Part shown: positions 32,507 to 40,336 of the stretch, one piece after another
Layout: each line of letters opens with the position of its first letter
How positions within the stretch are numbered: the first letter of the stretch is position 1
Source of the DNA: Brumimicrobium sp051745635
GTDB taxonomy: Bacteria > Bacteroidota > Bacteroidia > Flavobacteriales_D > Crocinitomicaceae
Assembly (NCBI GenBank): GCA_051745635.1
Contig: JBNJEH010000018.1
Coordinates: 1 to 48,158 of the forward strand
DNA length: 48,158 nt
Direction: 5' to 3'
The notes under the pieces: model-generated
The model's input: only the letters and a program-made list of their open reading frames with translations
Databases searched by the model: none
What the model was told of the DNA's origin: nothing
Position numbers and translations under genes: made by a program

Positions 32507-34348
32507 TTATAATTCCTGCATTGTACTCAGTTTATAATACAGTCCTTTTTGCCGGAATAACGCTTCGTGGGTGCCGCGTTCAACAATTTGCCCTTTGTTG
32601 AGAACGAGAATGAGGTCGGCATTTTTTATAGTACTGAGTCGGTGGGCAATAACCAGTGAGGTTCTGTTTTTCATCAGGTGGTCGAGCGCCTCCTGAACGA
32701 GTTTTTCGCTTTCTGTATCCAACGCAGAAGTAGCCTCGTCGAGAATCATGATCGGCGGGTTTTTCAGTACGGCGCGGGCGATACTCACGCGCTGTTTTTG
32801 TCCTCCTGAAAGTTTGTTCCCGCGTTCGCCGATATTGGTTTGATAACCTTCTTCGAGGTTCATAATAAAGCGGTGTGCATTGGCGACTTTAGCAGCCTGG
32901 ATGACGTCGGCTTCTGTCGCGTTTTTAATGCCGAAAGCAATATTGTTAAAAACGGTATCATTGAATAAAATAGACTCCTGACTGACCATTCCCATTTGAG
33001 CGCGGAGGTCGTGAAGCCGAAAGGATTTAATGTTGGCACCGTCATAAGTGATAGCGCCTTCATTGACGTCGTAAAATCGCGGCAGCAAATCCGCAATGGT
33101 TGATTTTCCACTACCCGATTCTCCGACGAGTGCGACCGTTTTTCCTTTTTCCAGTTCGAAACTGATGTTGGATAATACATTTTCTTTGCGATAAGCAAAA
33201 GAGACCTGGTCAAAAACGATTTTATCTGTTAGCGGATGGATCGGGGCTGGGTTTTCAGGATCGTTAATTTTTTCATCCAAATCCAAAATTTCCTCGATGC
33301 GGTCTTGCGAAGCGCGGGCTTTACTCAAATTGGCCGTATTTTTAGCAATGTTTTGAACGGGAACCAGGAGTTGAGAAAAGACGATGATGAATCCAATAAA
33401 CTGTTTCCCGGTAAAGGCTTCTCCAGCCGCACCATCGAGTATCATAGAGCCGCCGTACCACACAATGAGAATCATCACGACAGCGCCCAGAAACTCGTTG
33501 AGGGGAGAACTGAGATCGCGCTTGCGAAAAGCTCTTGTGAGCAATCGCTGGTGATGGAGGTTGATGTTTTTGAATTTGTTGACTGCATCGCCCGACGCAT
33601 TAAAAGCTTTGACAATTCGAATGCCGCCCAGGTATTCATCCAAAAATGAAAATACAACGCCCAGTTGCTTTTGTCCTTTGTTGGCCGTTCTTTTCAGGCT
33701 TTTCCCGATTTGCGTAATGATCAAAGCAGAGACGGGAAGAAGTATAAATGAGAAAAGTGTCAGTGCCGGACTCCAGTAAATCAGAACGCCCACGGTAATG
33801 AACACCGATATTGGATCGCGAAAAATTAATTCGAGCACAGCTACTACGGCAATTTCAATTTCGTTAACATCGCCATTCATCCGCGACATTAAATCCCCTT
33901 TCTTTTCTTCAGTGAAAAACGAAACAGGTAATCGCATAGATTTTTCAAAAAGTTGGTTGCGGTAATCCCGAACTACGGCCATGCGCAGCTGCGACTGATG
34001 ATAAATCGCTAAATATCGAAACAAGCTTTTGAGGAAAAATGCGATGACTACGGAAACACATACGAACATCAATGCATATTTGGGGTCTTCCTGAGCCATC
34101 GAACTCATAAAATAGTCGAAATAATTCGAAACGTATTCGACGAAACCAGCAATACCATCGCCGTCGTAAACTGGCTTTGTGAGTACGAGTTCGGTATCGT
34201 CACTGGGGAATATGACCTGCAGAAAAGGAACGAACAGCACGAGTGAAATCAAGTTAAAGATTACGAAAAGCAGGTTGAAGAATATGGTAGCCAACGCGCG
34301 CCCCTTGTAGACAAATGTTGCCTTGAATATGGTCGTTAACTGTTTCAT
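32507..34348 (-). CDS. MsbA-like ABC exporter (fused permease and ATPase)
   Basis: The product has six transmembrane helices in the first about 330 residues, including LATIFFNLLFVIFNLISLVLFV. A nucleotide-binding domain follows (about 365-600): Walker A GESGSGKST, signature LSGGQKQRVSIARA, Walker B PIMILDEATSALD and the H-loop in VIAHRLST. Half-size exporters of this kind work as homodimers; MsbA-type members flip lipid A-core or other lipids, and the substrate here is inferred from resemblance only. The open frame extends to a TTG at 34357, but that codon lies inside the -7 promoter box. The ATG at 34348 (MKQLTTIFKATF, 613 residues) is therefore the start. The mRNA is probably leaderless. 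Confidence 0.92.
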   Translation of the reverse strand: MKQLTTIFKATFVYKGRALATIFFNLLFVIFNLISLVLFVPFLQVIFPSDDTELVLTKPVYDGDGIAGFVEYVSNYFDYFMSSMAQEDPKYALMFVCVSVVIAFFLKSLFRYLAIYHQSQLRMAVVRDYRNQLFEKSMRLPVSFFTEEKKGDLMSRMNGDVNEIEIAVVAVLELIFRDPISVFITVGVLIYWSPALTLFSFILLPVSALIITQIGKSLKRTANKGQKQLGVVFSFLDEYLGGIRIVKAFNASGDAVNKFKNINLHHQRLLTRAFRKRDLSSPLNEFLGAVVMILIVWYGGSMILDGAAGEAFTGKQFIGFIIVFSQLLVPVQNIAKNTANLSKARASQDRIEEILDLDEKINDPENPAPIHPLTDKIVFDQVSFAYRKENVLSNISFELEKGKTVALVGESGSGKSTIADLLPRFYDVNEGAITYDGANIKSFRLHDLRAQMGMVSQESILFNDTVFNNIAFGIKNATEADVIQAAKVANAHRFIMNLEEGYQTNIGERGNKLSGGQKQRVSIARAVLKNPPIMILDEATSALDTESEKLVQEALDHLMKNRTSLVIAHRLSTIKNADLILVLNKGQIVERGTHEALFRQKGLYYKLSTMQEL

Positions 34349-34354
34349 TCGGGA

Positions 34355-34362
34355 CAAATATA
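34355..34362 (-). promoter_or_regulatory. -7 promoter element touching the ABC exporter start
   Basis: The minus strand reads TATATTTG, with only six bases between its last G and the ATG at 34348. If transcription starts the usual few bases past the box, the message begins at or within a base or two of the start codon. Confidence 0.5.
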
Positions 34363-34526
34363 GCGGAATTTCAGTTGGTAACCTCGAAATTAACGGTTTC
34401 GTGCTTCAGTAGTGAACAACGCTGGTTTAAGTTGCGCGAAAAAATCATAAATGACCAGTAGAAGCTTTCCAATATGTATTGTTAGTAAAATTACAAGTGA
34501 AAGCGCATTGCACGTGCCGATCAATT

Positions 34527-34534
34527 TACCTTTG
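34527..34534 (+). promoter_or_regulatory. -7 promoter element touching the cvpA start
   Basis: TACCTTTG is followed by only five bases before the ATG at 34540. A TTG at 34508-34510 lies 16 bp upstream of the box, slightly short of the usual 18-22. Leaderless transcription is predicted. Confidence 0.5.
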
Positions 34535-34539
34535 TTCAA

Positions 34540-35181
34540 ATGAATTTCGTCGATATAATTATTGTCGTACCAGTATTGTATGCTGCCTGGGTGGGCTTCA
34601 GGAAAGGACTCATCATTGAAGTGTTTACCTTGCTCGCGCTGCTCGTGGGTATTTATGCCGGCATTCATTTCTCTGACTGGACCTCAAAACTGATTAAAGA
34701 CAACATAGATATTGAAGGAAAATATCTACCGGTCGTCGCATTCACGCTCACATTTTTAGCTGTGGGAGCCATGGTGTTTTTTGCTGGAAAAATGGTGGAA
34801 CGCATGCTCAAGGTCGTTAATCTGAGTCCAGTTAACAAGGCTTTTGGACTACTTTTCGGCGTGATCAAAATGATATACACGTTGAGTATTTTAATTATTC
34901 TTTTGGAGACTTATGACGAGCGCGGCGATTTTATTCCGGAAGCTGTAAAATCCGAATCGATGTTATACGAACCCGTTAAAATTACTGCCTCAGCGACGAT
35001 ACCTGCCATTGAGGAAAGTTCAATATGGATGAAAAACAACGTGAATGGCGATCTGTTTGGACGTGACGATGTAACCCTGGACGACGTGAAACGTTTAAAA
35101 CATACCGCCGATAGTCTGGGAATTACAATTGAGGATTTAAAAGCGCTCAAAAGAGCGAAAGATTCCCTTCAAACTAAATAA
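34540..35181 (+). CDS. CvpA family membrane protein
   Basis: The 213-residue protein has four hydrophobic helices in the first about 125 residues, starting MNFVDIIIVVPVLYAAWVGFRKGLI, which is the classic CvpA start. IEVFTLLALLVGIYAGIHF, VVAFTLTFLAVGAMVFFAG and AFGLLFGVIKMIYTLSILIIL follow. A soluble C-terminal tail of about 90 residues ends in a Lys-rich helix. CvpA in E. coli is linked to colicin V export and envelope stress tolerance; the molecular role is not settled. A small outer-membrane protein gene follows 6 bp downstream. Confidence 0.9.
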   Translation: MNFVDIIIVVPVLYAAWVGFRKGLIIEVFTLLALLVGIYAGIHFSDWTSKLIKDNIDIEGKYLPVVAFTLTFLAVGAMVFFAGKMVERMLKVVNLSPVNKAFGLLFGVIKMIYTLSILIILLETYDERGDFIPEAVKSESMLYEPVKITASATIPAIEESSIWMKNNVNGDLFGRDDVTLDDVKRLKHTADSLGITIEDLKALKRAKDSLQTK

Positions 35182-35187
35182 TTGATC

Positions 35188-35709
35188 ATGAACAGCGGAT
35201 TCCCTTTCTCTTTAGTGCTATTAATGGTGTTGTTGGTATCAGTTAGTTCGTTTGCCCAAAAAAAGGATAAAAAACCGTTGATCGATCCACACGTGCGGAA
35301 ACTCGGTCCCTATTTCGGGGTGCAGCAAGGTCGTTTTACGGTGGGCGAACTCGGAATGGAAGTACAGTTCAAAGACATTCGGCTCAAAAAGACGAAAACG
35401 CATGCGGTTCATTTGGGGTTGGGCTATAATATCCCCAATAATGCATTGCAGATCAATGGAGGTTACTGGCACAAACCCAGTCGCCTTGATTTAACCTATG
35501 GTGTTGACATCTGTATGCGATCGAATTTTGAAGAAGAGCGCTACGGTTTTTCGCCCGTTGTAGGATACAAAATATTTGGGTTTCATATCAGAGCTGGATA
35601 CATGCTGCTCACTCGTTCAACTACCTTTACTGCAACCAATACACTCTTTGTCAACCTAAGGTTCACGCTGATCAATAATCGCAATTTTGAATGGAATCGC
35701 AGAAAATAG
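35188..35709 (+). CDS. Small exported protein, probable outer-membrane beta-barrel
   Basis: From the ATG at 35188 the product is 173 residues (a TTG two codons upstream extends the open frame). A signal peptide (FPFSLVLLMVLLVSVSSFAQ) leads into a basic stretch and then alternating beta strands: HAVHLGLGYNIPNNALQINGGYW, LDLTYGVDICMR, FSPVVGYKIFGFHIRAGYMLLT, TLFVNLRFTLI. This fits an eight-strand barrel or a small outer-membrane protein. No named family is recognised. It is probably co-transcribed with cvpA (6-bp gap). Confidence 0.75.
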   Translation: MNSGFPFSLVLLMVLLVSVSSFAQKKDKKPLIDPHVRKLGPYFGVQQGRFTVGELGMEVQFKDIRLKKTKTHAVHLGLGYNIPNNALQINGGYWHKPSRLDLTYGVDICMRSNFEEERYGFSPVVGYKIFGFHIRAGYMLLTRSTTFTATNTLFVNLRFTLINNRNFEWNRRK

Positions 35710-35723
35710 CCATGGCATTGAAG

Positions 35724-35744
35724 AGAATGCCGATTCTGCATTCT
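35724..35744. repeat. Inverted repeat after the cvpA unit
   Basis: AGAATGC (35724-35730) and GCATTCT (35738-35744) are perfect inverted copies around a seven-base loop, 14 bp after the stop of the small outer-membrane protein. No T tract follows, so it is at best a weak transcript-end signal. Confidence 0.3.
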
Positions 35745-35811
35745 GCAATTCCCCTGGATCATTCTGGAAACCTTCTCAATTATTTATTTATTTTAGCGTA
35801 GCTAAATTCGT

Positions 35812-36606
35812 ATGAGAACACTTCAACTCAGAACAGAACATAATGTACCCATTGATGTAGAACTCGCTTCAGTGGGTCAGCGCGTCGTTGCGGTGTTGCT
35901 CGACGTGATTATTATGGTCGCCTATTTCGTCATTATGACCTTGATCATGGGAGCTATTTTCACCTCTGCTTTTCGGTGGGGAGATTGGGAAAGTCTTGAT
36001 TTATGGGTCATTTTTTTCATGATTGTCGTATATCTTCCATTTGTACTTTATACGCCGCTTCTCGAGTATCTGACGAAAGGTCAAACAGTGGGAAAAATGG
36101 CCGTTGGAGTGCGCGTGACCAAAACTAATGGGGAAAACGCGAAATTTCGGGATTATTTTACGCGCTGGATCTTCCGACCGATTGAATTCTATATCATACT
36201 GTTTGCCAGTGGAGGAATCCTGCTTCTCATAGCTTCAGCTTTTTTTGATATTTTAATTGTCGCTGTTTCAGGCAAAAATCAACGTATTGGTGATTTTATG
36301 GCCAATACGGTAGTCACCAGAAAGCGTCCGAATCGTTCTTTTACAATTCAAGATGTGCTGTCCATCAAATCAGATCAAAACTATTCACCGACCTATGCAA
36401 ATGTGACCATCTACACTGATGAGGATATGATGTTCGTAAAAAACACCATCTCGCGAGTGGAAAAATACCGCAACGAACGAACGAAGAAACTGGCCATAGC
36501 TTTAGCTGGAAAAATTGCCAAAGATCTCCAGTTAACGGAACCTCCAAAAAAGAAATTAAAGTTTTTGAAAACAGTACTGAATGATTATGTTGTACTGACC
36601 AGATGA
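35812..36606 (+). CDS. RDD family membrane protein
   Basis: The 264-residue protein carries an RDD domain (about 15-170). The first helix begins ASVGQRVVAVLLDVIIMVAYFV, with the family's conserved Arg (QR) and Asp (LLD). The second helix is around LWVIFFMIVVYLPFVLYTPLLEYLTKGQTVGKMAVGV; the G-x-T-x-G-K-x-x-x-G pattern is diagnostic. The third is EFYIILFASGGILLLIASAFFDI. RDD proteins are putative transporters, some implicated in Na+/H+ exchange. A basic cytoplasmic tail of about 90 residues follows. The stop overlaps the rsmI start (ATGA). Confidence 0.9.
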   Translation: MRTLQLRTEHNVPIDVELASVGQRVVAVLLDVIIMVAYFVIMTLIMGAIFTSAFRWGDWESLDLWVIFFMIVVYLPFVLYTPLLEYLTKGQTVGKMAVGVRVTKTNGENAKFRDYFTRWIFRPIEFYIILFASGGILLLIASAFFDILIVAVSGKNQRIGDFMANTVVTRKRPNRSFTIQDVLSIKSDQNYSPTYANVTIYTDEDMMFVKNTISRVEKYRNERTKKLAIALAGKIAKDLQLTEPPKKKLKFLKTVLNDYVVLTR

Positions 36607-37286
36607 TAGACCCTATGAGCAAACTATATGTAGTTCCAACACCCATTGGAAATCTTGAAGACATTACGATTCGCGCACTCAACGTACTAAAAGAAGTCGA
36701 TTTTATTTTAGCCGAAGACACGCGGACCACAAAGAAATTGTTGCAGAAATACGAAATTGAGAATAACTTGCTATCGCACCATATTCACAATGAGCACAAG
36801 ACATTAGAAAGTGTAGTAGGAAAGATCAAATTGGGTCAAACTGCCGCAGTTGTCTCAGATGCTGGAACTCCTGCCATTTCAGACCCGGGGTTTTTGCTCG
36901 TGAGAGCGTGTATAGCCAATGGTATTGAAGTAATTCCCCTACCTGGTCCCTCTGCTGTTTTGCCGGCAATCGTAGGTAGTGGATTTCCATGCGATCGTTT
37001 TATTTTTGAAGGATTTTTACCCCATAAAAAGGGGCGACAAACGCGCTGGAAAAAAATTGCTAAGGAGGAAAGAGCAGTGGTTTTATACGAGTCTCCGCAT
37101 CGATTGGTGAAAGCATTAAGAGAAATTGTGGAATACATTGATCCCGATCAGCAAGTATGTGTAGCGCGTGAAATTTCTAAAATGCACGAAGAGTTTAAAA
37201 GAGGAACCGCCGAAGAAGTGTTGAAATACTACGAAGAGAAAAAGCCCAAAGGAGAAATCGTGATTGTAATTGATGCAAAGAAATGA
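36603..37286 (+). CDS. rsmI: 16S rRNA (cytidine(1402)-2'-O)-methyltransferase RsmI
   Basis: RsmI methylates the 2'-OH of C1402 in the decoding centre of 16S rRNA using SAM. The 227-residue product has LYVVPTPIGNLEDIT (8-22), ILAEDTRTT (35-43), SDAGTPAISDPG (85-96, SAM-binding) and LPGPSAV. FIFEGFLPHKKGRQTR and VLYESPHRL complete the tetrapyrrole-methylase-type fold. The start at 36603 overlaps the RDD stop; an internal ATG at 36615 would give the shorter MSKLYVV form. The stop overlaps the start of the next gene by 4 bp. Confidence 0.95.
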   Translation: MIDPMSKLYVVPTPIGNLEDITIRALNVLKEVDFILAEDTRTTKKLLQKYEIENNLLSHHIHNEHKTLESVVGKIKLGQTAAVVSDAGTPAISDPGFLLVRACIANGIEVIPLPGPSAVLPAIVGSGFPCDRFIFEGFLPHKKGRQTRWKKIAKEERAVVLYESPHRLVKALREIVEYIDPDQQVCVAREISKMHEEFKRGTAEEVLKYYEEKKPKGEIVIVIDAKK

Positions 37287-38311
37287 TGAAAACAACAGCT
37301 ATACAATTAGTCAAGAACGGTACTTCCGACCAGGCCTTTCGAGAATCGGAAATAACGTTACCCGAACTGGAAGACGATGAGGTTCAGATCGAAGTAGAAT
37401 CATTTGGACTGAATTACGCAGATGTCATGGCGCGCAACGGATTGTATCGCGAAGCACCACCTATACCTTGTGTGCTCGGTTATGAAGTTGTTGGAAAAGT
37501 CATAACCGTAGGTAAAGAAGCCCCTGACGAACTGAAAGAAAAAAGAGTTGTAGCATTTACGCGTTTTGGAGGATATGCAAAACACGTGAATACCAAATAC
37601 ATTGCCGTTGCTGAGATCGGTGATTACGACAGCGGAAAAGCACTTTGTCTCGCCACACAATACGTCACCGCGTTTTACATGTCTCATGTAGCAACGACCG
37701 TTCAAAAAGGAGACCGCGTATTGATTCATGCAGCTGCAGGAGGCGTAGGAACCGCACTGATTCAGCTGCTCAAAGGAAGAGGAGCCACGATCTTTGCAAA
37801 AACAGGCAGTGATAGTAAAAAGCCCTACCTGGAAGACCTGGGCGTTGACCATATCATCAACTATAATAAACATGATTACAGCGATCAAATTCAGTACTAC
37901 TTAAAAAGAGAACGACTCGATATTTCATTTAACCCCGTGGCCGGCGCTACCTTCAAAAAAGATTGGAGACTACTTGGAAACGGGGGTTCACTAGTGCTTT
38001 TCGGAGGGAGTGAACGATCAGGGAAAAAATGGGGGATACTCTCCACCTTAAACTTCGTTCGTAAAATGGGAATTATTATTCCAATTACCTTAATGATGCG
38101 CTCCAAAAGCATTGTCGGGATCAACATGCTGAAAGTTGGAGATTATAAACCATTTACTATGGAGTTTTGTTTGAAATCCGTCGTTGAAAAAGCGTTGAAT
38201 AATGAGATTAACCCTAAAGTAGGAGCCTCATATACTGCAGATAAAATTGCAGAAGCCCATGCGTTTTTAGAGTCCGGAAAATCGACAGGGAAAGTAGTGG
38301 TGGAATGGTAA
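37283..38311 (+). CDS. Medium-chain dehydrogenase/reductase, quinone oxidoreductase/VAT1-like
   Basis: The 342-residue protein has the GroES-like N-terminal domain (about 1-125) with FGLNYADVMARNGLY and PCVLGYEVVGKV. A Rossmann domain follows, with VLIHAAAGGVGTALIQLLKGRGA (about 148-170) for NAD(P)H. The zinc ligands of alcohol dehydrogenases are absent, as in quinone oxidoreductases. The latter part (LRPHD-like replaced by LLGNGGSLVLFGGSERSGKK and MMRSKSIVGINMLK) resembles the VAT1/synaptic-vesicle-type subgroup. The electron acceptor is unknown. It overlaps rsmI by 4 bp (ATGA) and closes the RDD-rsmI unit. Confidence 0.88.
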   Translation: MMKTTAIQLVKNGTSDQAFRESEITLPELEDDEVQIEVESFGLNYADVMARNGLYREAPPIPCVLGYEVVGKVITVGKEAPDELKEKRVVAFTRFGGYAKHVNTKYIAVAEIGDYDSGKALCLATQYVTAFYMSHVATTVQKGDRVLIHAAAGGVGTALIQLLKGRGATIFAKTGSDSKKPYLEDLGVDHIINYNKHDYSDQIQYYLKRERLDISFNPVAGATFKKDWRLLGNGGSLVLFGGSERSGKKWGILSTLNFVRKMGIIIPITLMMRSKSIVGINMLKVGDYKPFTMEFCLKSVVEKALNNEINPKVGASYTADKIAEAHAFLESGKSTGKVVVEW

Positions 38312-38332
38312 CAAATCGTGTTTATTGCGAAT

Positions 38333-38414
38333 AAAGACCCCTTACTTTAGGGGAAATAATATTGTAATTAACCCTTACTTTGGGTGTAAAAAGTTAAAAA
38401 TTAACCCTTACTTT
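38333..38414 (+). repeat. Three direct repeats at an exact 33-bp period upstream of the ATPase gene
   Basis: The decamer CCCTTACTTT occurs at 38339-38348, 38372-38381 and 38405-38414, each exactly 33 bp from the next. Copies two and three share 16 bp (AATTAACCCTTACTTT at 38366-38381 and 38399-38414); copy one matches 13 of 16. Copy one is flanked by CCCC and GGGG, and copy two by ACCC and GGGT. The last copy lies where a -33 element would be for the TATATTTG box at 38429. Three helical turns put all copies on one face of the DNA, as expected of an array of protein sites. Confidence 0.75.
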
Positions 38415-38428
38415 CAGAATAATATTTG

Positions 38429-38436
38429 TATATTTG
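38429..38436 (+). promoter_or_regulatory. -7 promoter element for the AAA/DUF4143 gene
   Basis: TATATTTG matches TAnnTTTG, 19 bp before the ATG at 38456. There is no TTG at -33; repeat copy three occupies that position instead, which suggests a regulated promoter. Confidence 0.5.
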
Positions 38437-38455
38437 TTGAAAAGAAGAAGTTAAC

Positions 38456-40126
38456 ATGTTTTATCGTACACAAATAAAAGCACTTGAACAATGGCGCAGA
38501 TCTTCATCGCGCAAGCCATTGGTTATTCGCGGAGCCCGACAAGTAGGTAAAACAACACTCATTCATGAATTCGGGAAGCAGTTCGAACAATATATTTACA
38601 TTAACCTCGAACGATCAAAAGACGCCGAATTATTTGAAGACTTTTCAGATATTGATCAATTAACCACGCGCATTTTTCTTGAAAAACGAATGCGAAAGGA
38701 TGCGCTTGAAAACACATTGTTATTTATCGATGAGATCCAGGAGTCACCAGAAGTAGTTAACCTCTTGCGTTATTTCAAAGAAGAAATGCCCGGACTCGCA
38801 GTCATTGCAGCGGGAAGTATGCTGGAAACCCTATTGGGTAAGAACCTCACCTTTCCCGTCGGTCGCGTAGAATACAAAGTATTGCGCCCCGTTTCTTTTG
38901 AGGAATTTCTGAAAGCCACAGGAGAAGATCAACTGCTGGAAGAATACATGAAAACCCCGATTGAAAAATATGCTGAAAAAGCCTTGCTACGTGCGTTCCA
39001 TACGTACGCACTATTGGGCGGAATGCCAGAGATTATTCAGCATTACAACGAGCATCGGGACATTACAGCGCTCGGACCCATTTATGATGCGTTGATCAGT
39101 TCCTACCTGCAAGATGCAGAAAAATATGCGAAAAATGAACAACAACTGCAATTGATTCGGTTCTGTATTCACCAGTCCATGTTAAAAGCAGGTCAGCGAA
39201 CAACTTTTCAGCGTTTTGGAAATTCAAACTACCCCTCCAAAGCGATTGGAGAAGTTCTGCGTGCGCTCGAAAAAACGCACCTGTTGCATATTTTGTATCC
39301 GGACACGGGAACGACGCTTCCTTTAGCACCCGATTACAAAAAAACGCCGCGCATCCAGTTTTTAGATAGCGGGTTGATCAACTATTTTGCCGGGTTACAA
39401 CAGGAAATTATTGCAACCGATGACCTCGACAAAGTTTACAACGGGACATTAATAGAACACCTGGTCGGTCAGGAATTGCTTTCGTTTCAATCGTTGAGCC
39501 TGGACAAACTTCATTTCTGGGTGCGACAAAAGAAGCAGTCGGATGCAGAAATTGATTATCTCTATCGCTACAAGGGGAAACTAATCCCAATCGAGGTAAA
39601 GTCGGGTGCCAGAGGGACCTTAAAATCGCTGCACGTTTTTATGGATCGGTCACCATTACATTTTGCGATTCGGTTTTATGCCGGAAAGCGGCAAATTGAT
39701 AAACTTCAGACACAAAAAGGGAAAACGTATTATTTATTGAGTTTACCTTATTTCTTAAGTGCGCGAATCGAGTCGTATCTGGATTGGTTGATTGAGGAAA
39801 TTGGTGATGCTCCTTCCGAAAAACTGATTGTGGAAGAGCGGCAGGAGGTCTATCGCGGCAGCCCAAAAAAGCACGAATACAGCCTGGATCATTTGGGAAC
39901 CAAACACCTGGAGCTTTTGCGCTTTTGTAGTACGGAGCCCCAAAAAGGGAGAACAATGCTCGAAGAGGGATTGGGCATGAGTTACCAATCGCGCAACAAA
40001 CGCATTTACATCAAACCCCTGATGGAGCTGGGGCTGTTGGCATTTACCATTCCGGAATACGAAAAAAGCAAGCAACAGCGCTATCGCCTGACGGAAAAAG
40101 GAAGAGCACTTTTGAAGGATTCATGA
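38456..40126 (+). CDS. AAA+ ATPase with DUF4143 and C-terminal winged-helix extension
   Basis: The 556-residue protein begins with a P-loop domain: Walker A GARQVGKTT (26-34), Walker B LLFIDEIQE (Asp92, Glu93), AAGSMLETLL sensor region. A DUF4143 region follows (about 205-400) and contains a PD-(D/E)xK nuclease-like pattern, DAEIDYL then PIEVKSG about 17 residues later (about 363-383). Proteins of this class are usually about 380-450 residues. Here about 75 extra C-terminal residues (HLELLRFCSTEPQKG, then YIKPLMELGLLAFTIPEY and YRLTEKGRALL) look like a winged-helix domain. The role of the family is unclear; many copies sit in variable genome regions. The gene stands alone behind a three-copy repeat array. 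Self-regulation through the winged helix is a hypothesis. Confidence 0.88.
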   Translation: MFYRTQIKALEQWRRSSSRKPLVIRGARQVGKTTLIHEFGKQFEQYIYINLERSKDAELFEDFSDIDQLTTRIFLEKRMRKDALENTLLFIDEIQESPEVVNLLRYFKEEMPGLAVIAAGSMLETLLGKNLTFPVGRVEYKVLRPVSFEEFLKATGEDQLLEEYMKTPIEKYAEKALLRAFHTYALLGGMPEIIQHYNEHRDITALGPIYDALISSYLQDAEKYAKNEQQLQLIRFCIHQSMLKAGQRTTFQRFGNSNYPSKAIGEVLRALEKTHLLHILYPDTGTTLPLAPDYKKTPRIQFLDSGLINYFAGLQQEIIATDDLDKVYNGTLIEHLVGQELLSFQSLSLDKLHFWVRQKKQSDAEIDYLYRYKGKLIPIEVKSGARGTLKSLHVFMDRSPLHFAIRFYAGKRQIDKLQTQKGKTYYLLSLPYFLSARIESYLDWLIEEIGDAPSEKLIVEERQEVYRGSPKKHEYSLDHLGTKHLELLRFCSTEPQKGRTMLEEGLGMSYQSRNKRIYIKPLMELGLLAFTIPEYEKSKQQRYRLTEKGRALLKDS

Positions 40127-40138
40127 AAGCGTGAATCC
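40117..40138 (+). terminator. Possible hairpin at the end of the ATPase gene
   Basis: GGATTCA (40117-40123) pairs perfectly with TGAATCC (40132-40138) around an eight-base loop that contains the stop codon. No continuous T run follows (only a TTTT some 17 bases later), so it is a weak candidate. Confidence 0.3.
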
Positions 40139-40271
40139 TCCTTAGTGGCTCTTTTCAACCATGTATTCGTGCATTGATAATTGCTTTGGAAATTGTGATT
40201 TTATTGATCCATTCGCAGGAAAAAAACATACAACAGTAGATTTATCTAAAAACATTCTAAATAAGCCAAAA

Positions 40272-40304
40272 TTGCAGGAAAACTCAAACTTACCTTTAAA
40301 TTTG
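40272..40304 (+). promoter_or_regulatory. Promoter of the sdhCAB operon
   Basis: TTG at 40272-40274, 22 bp, then TAAATTTG at 40297-40304, a perfect TAnnTTTG. The predicted leader before the ATG at 40337 is about 25 nt. Confidence 0.55.
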
Positions 40305-40336
40305 CTGTTAAAGAAATAGAAATTTAGCGTAGACTT

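Noticed and set aside
38333..38414. CRISPR array reading of the three repeats
   Set aside because: The identical unit is only 10-16 bp, the intervening sequences are AT-rich and partly alike, there are only three copies, and no cas gene is present.
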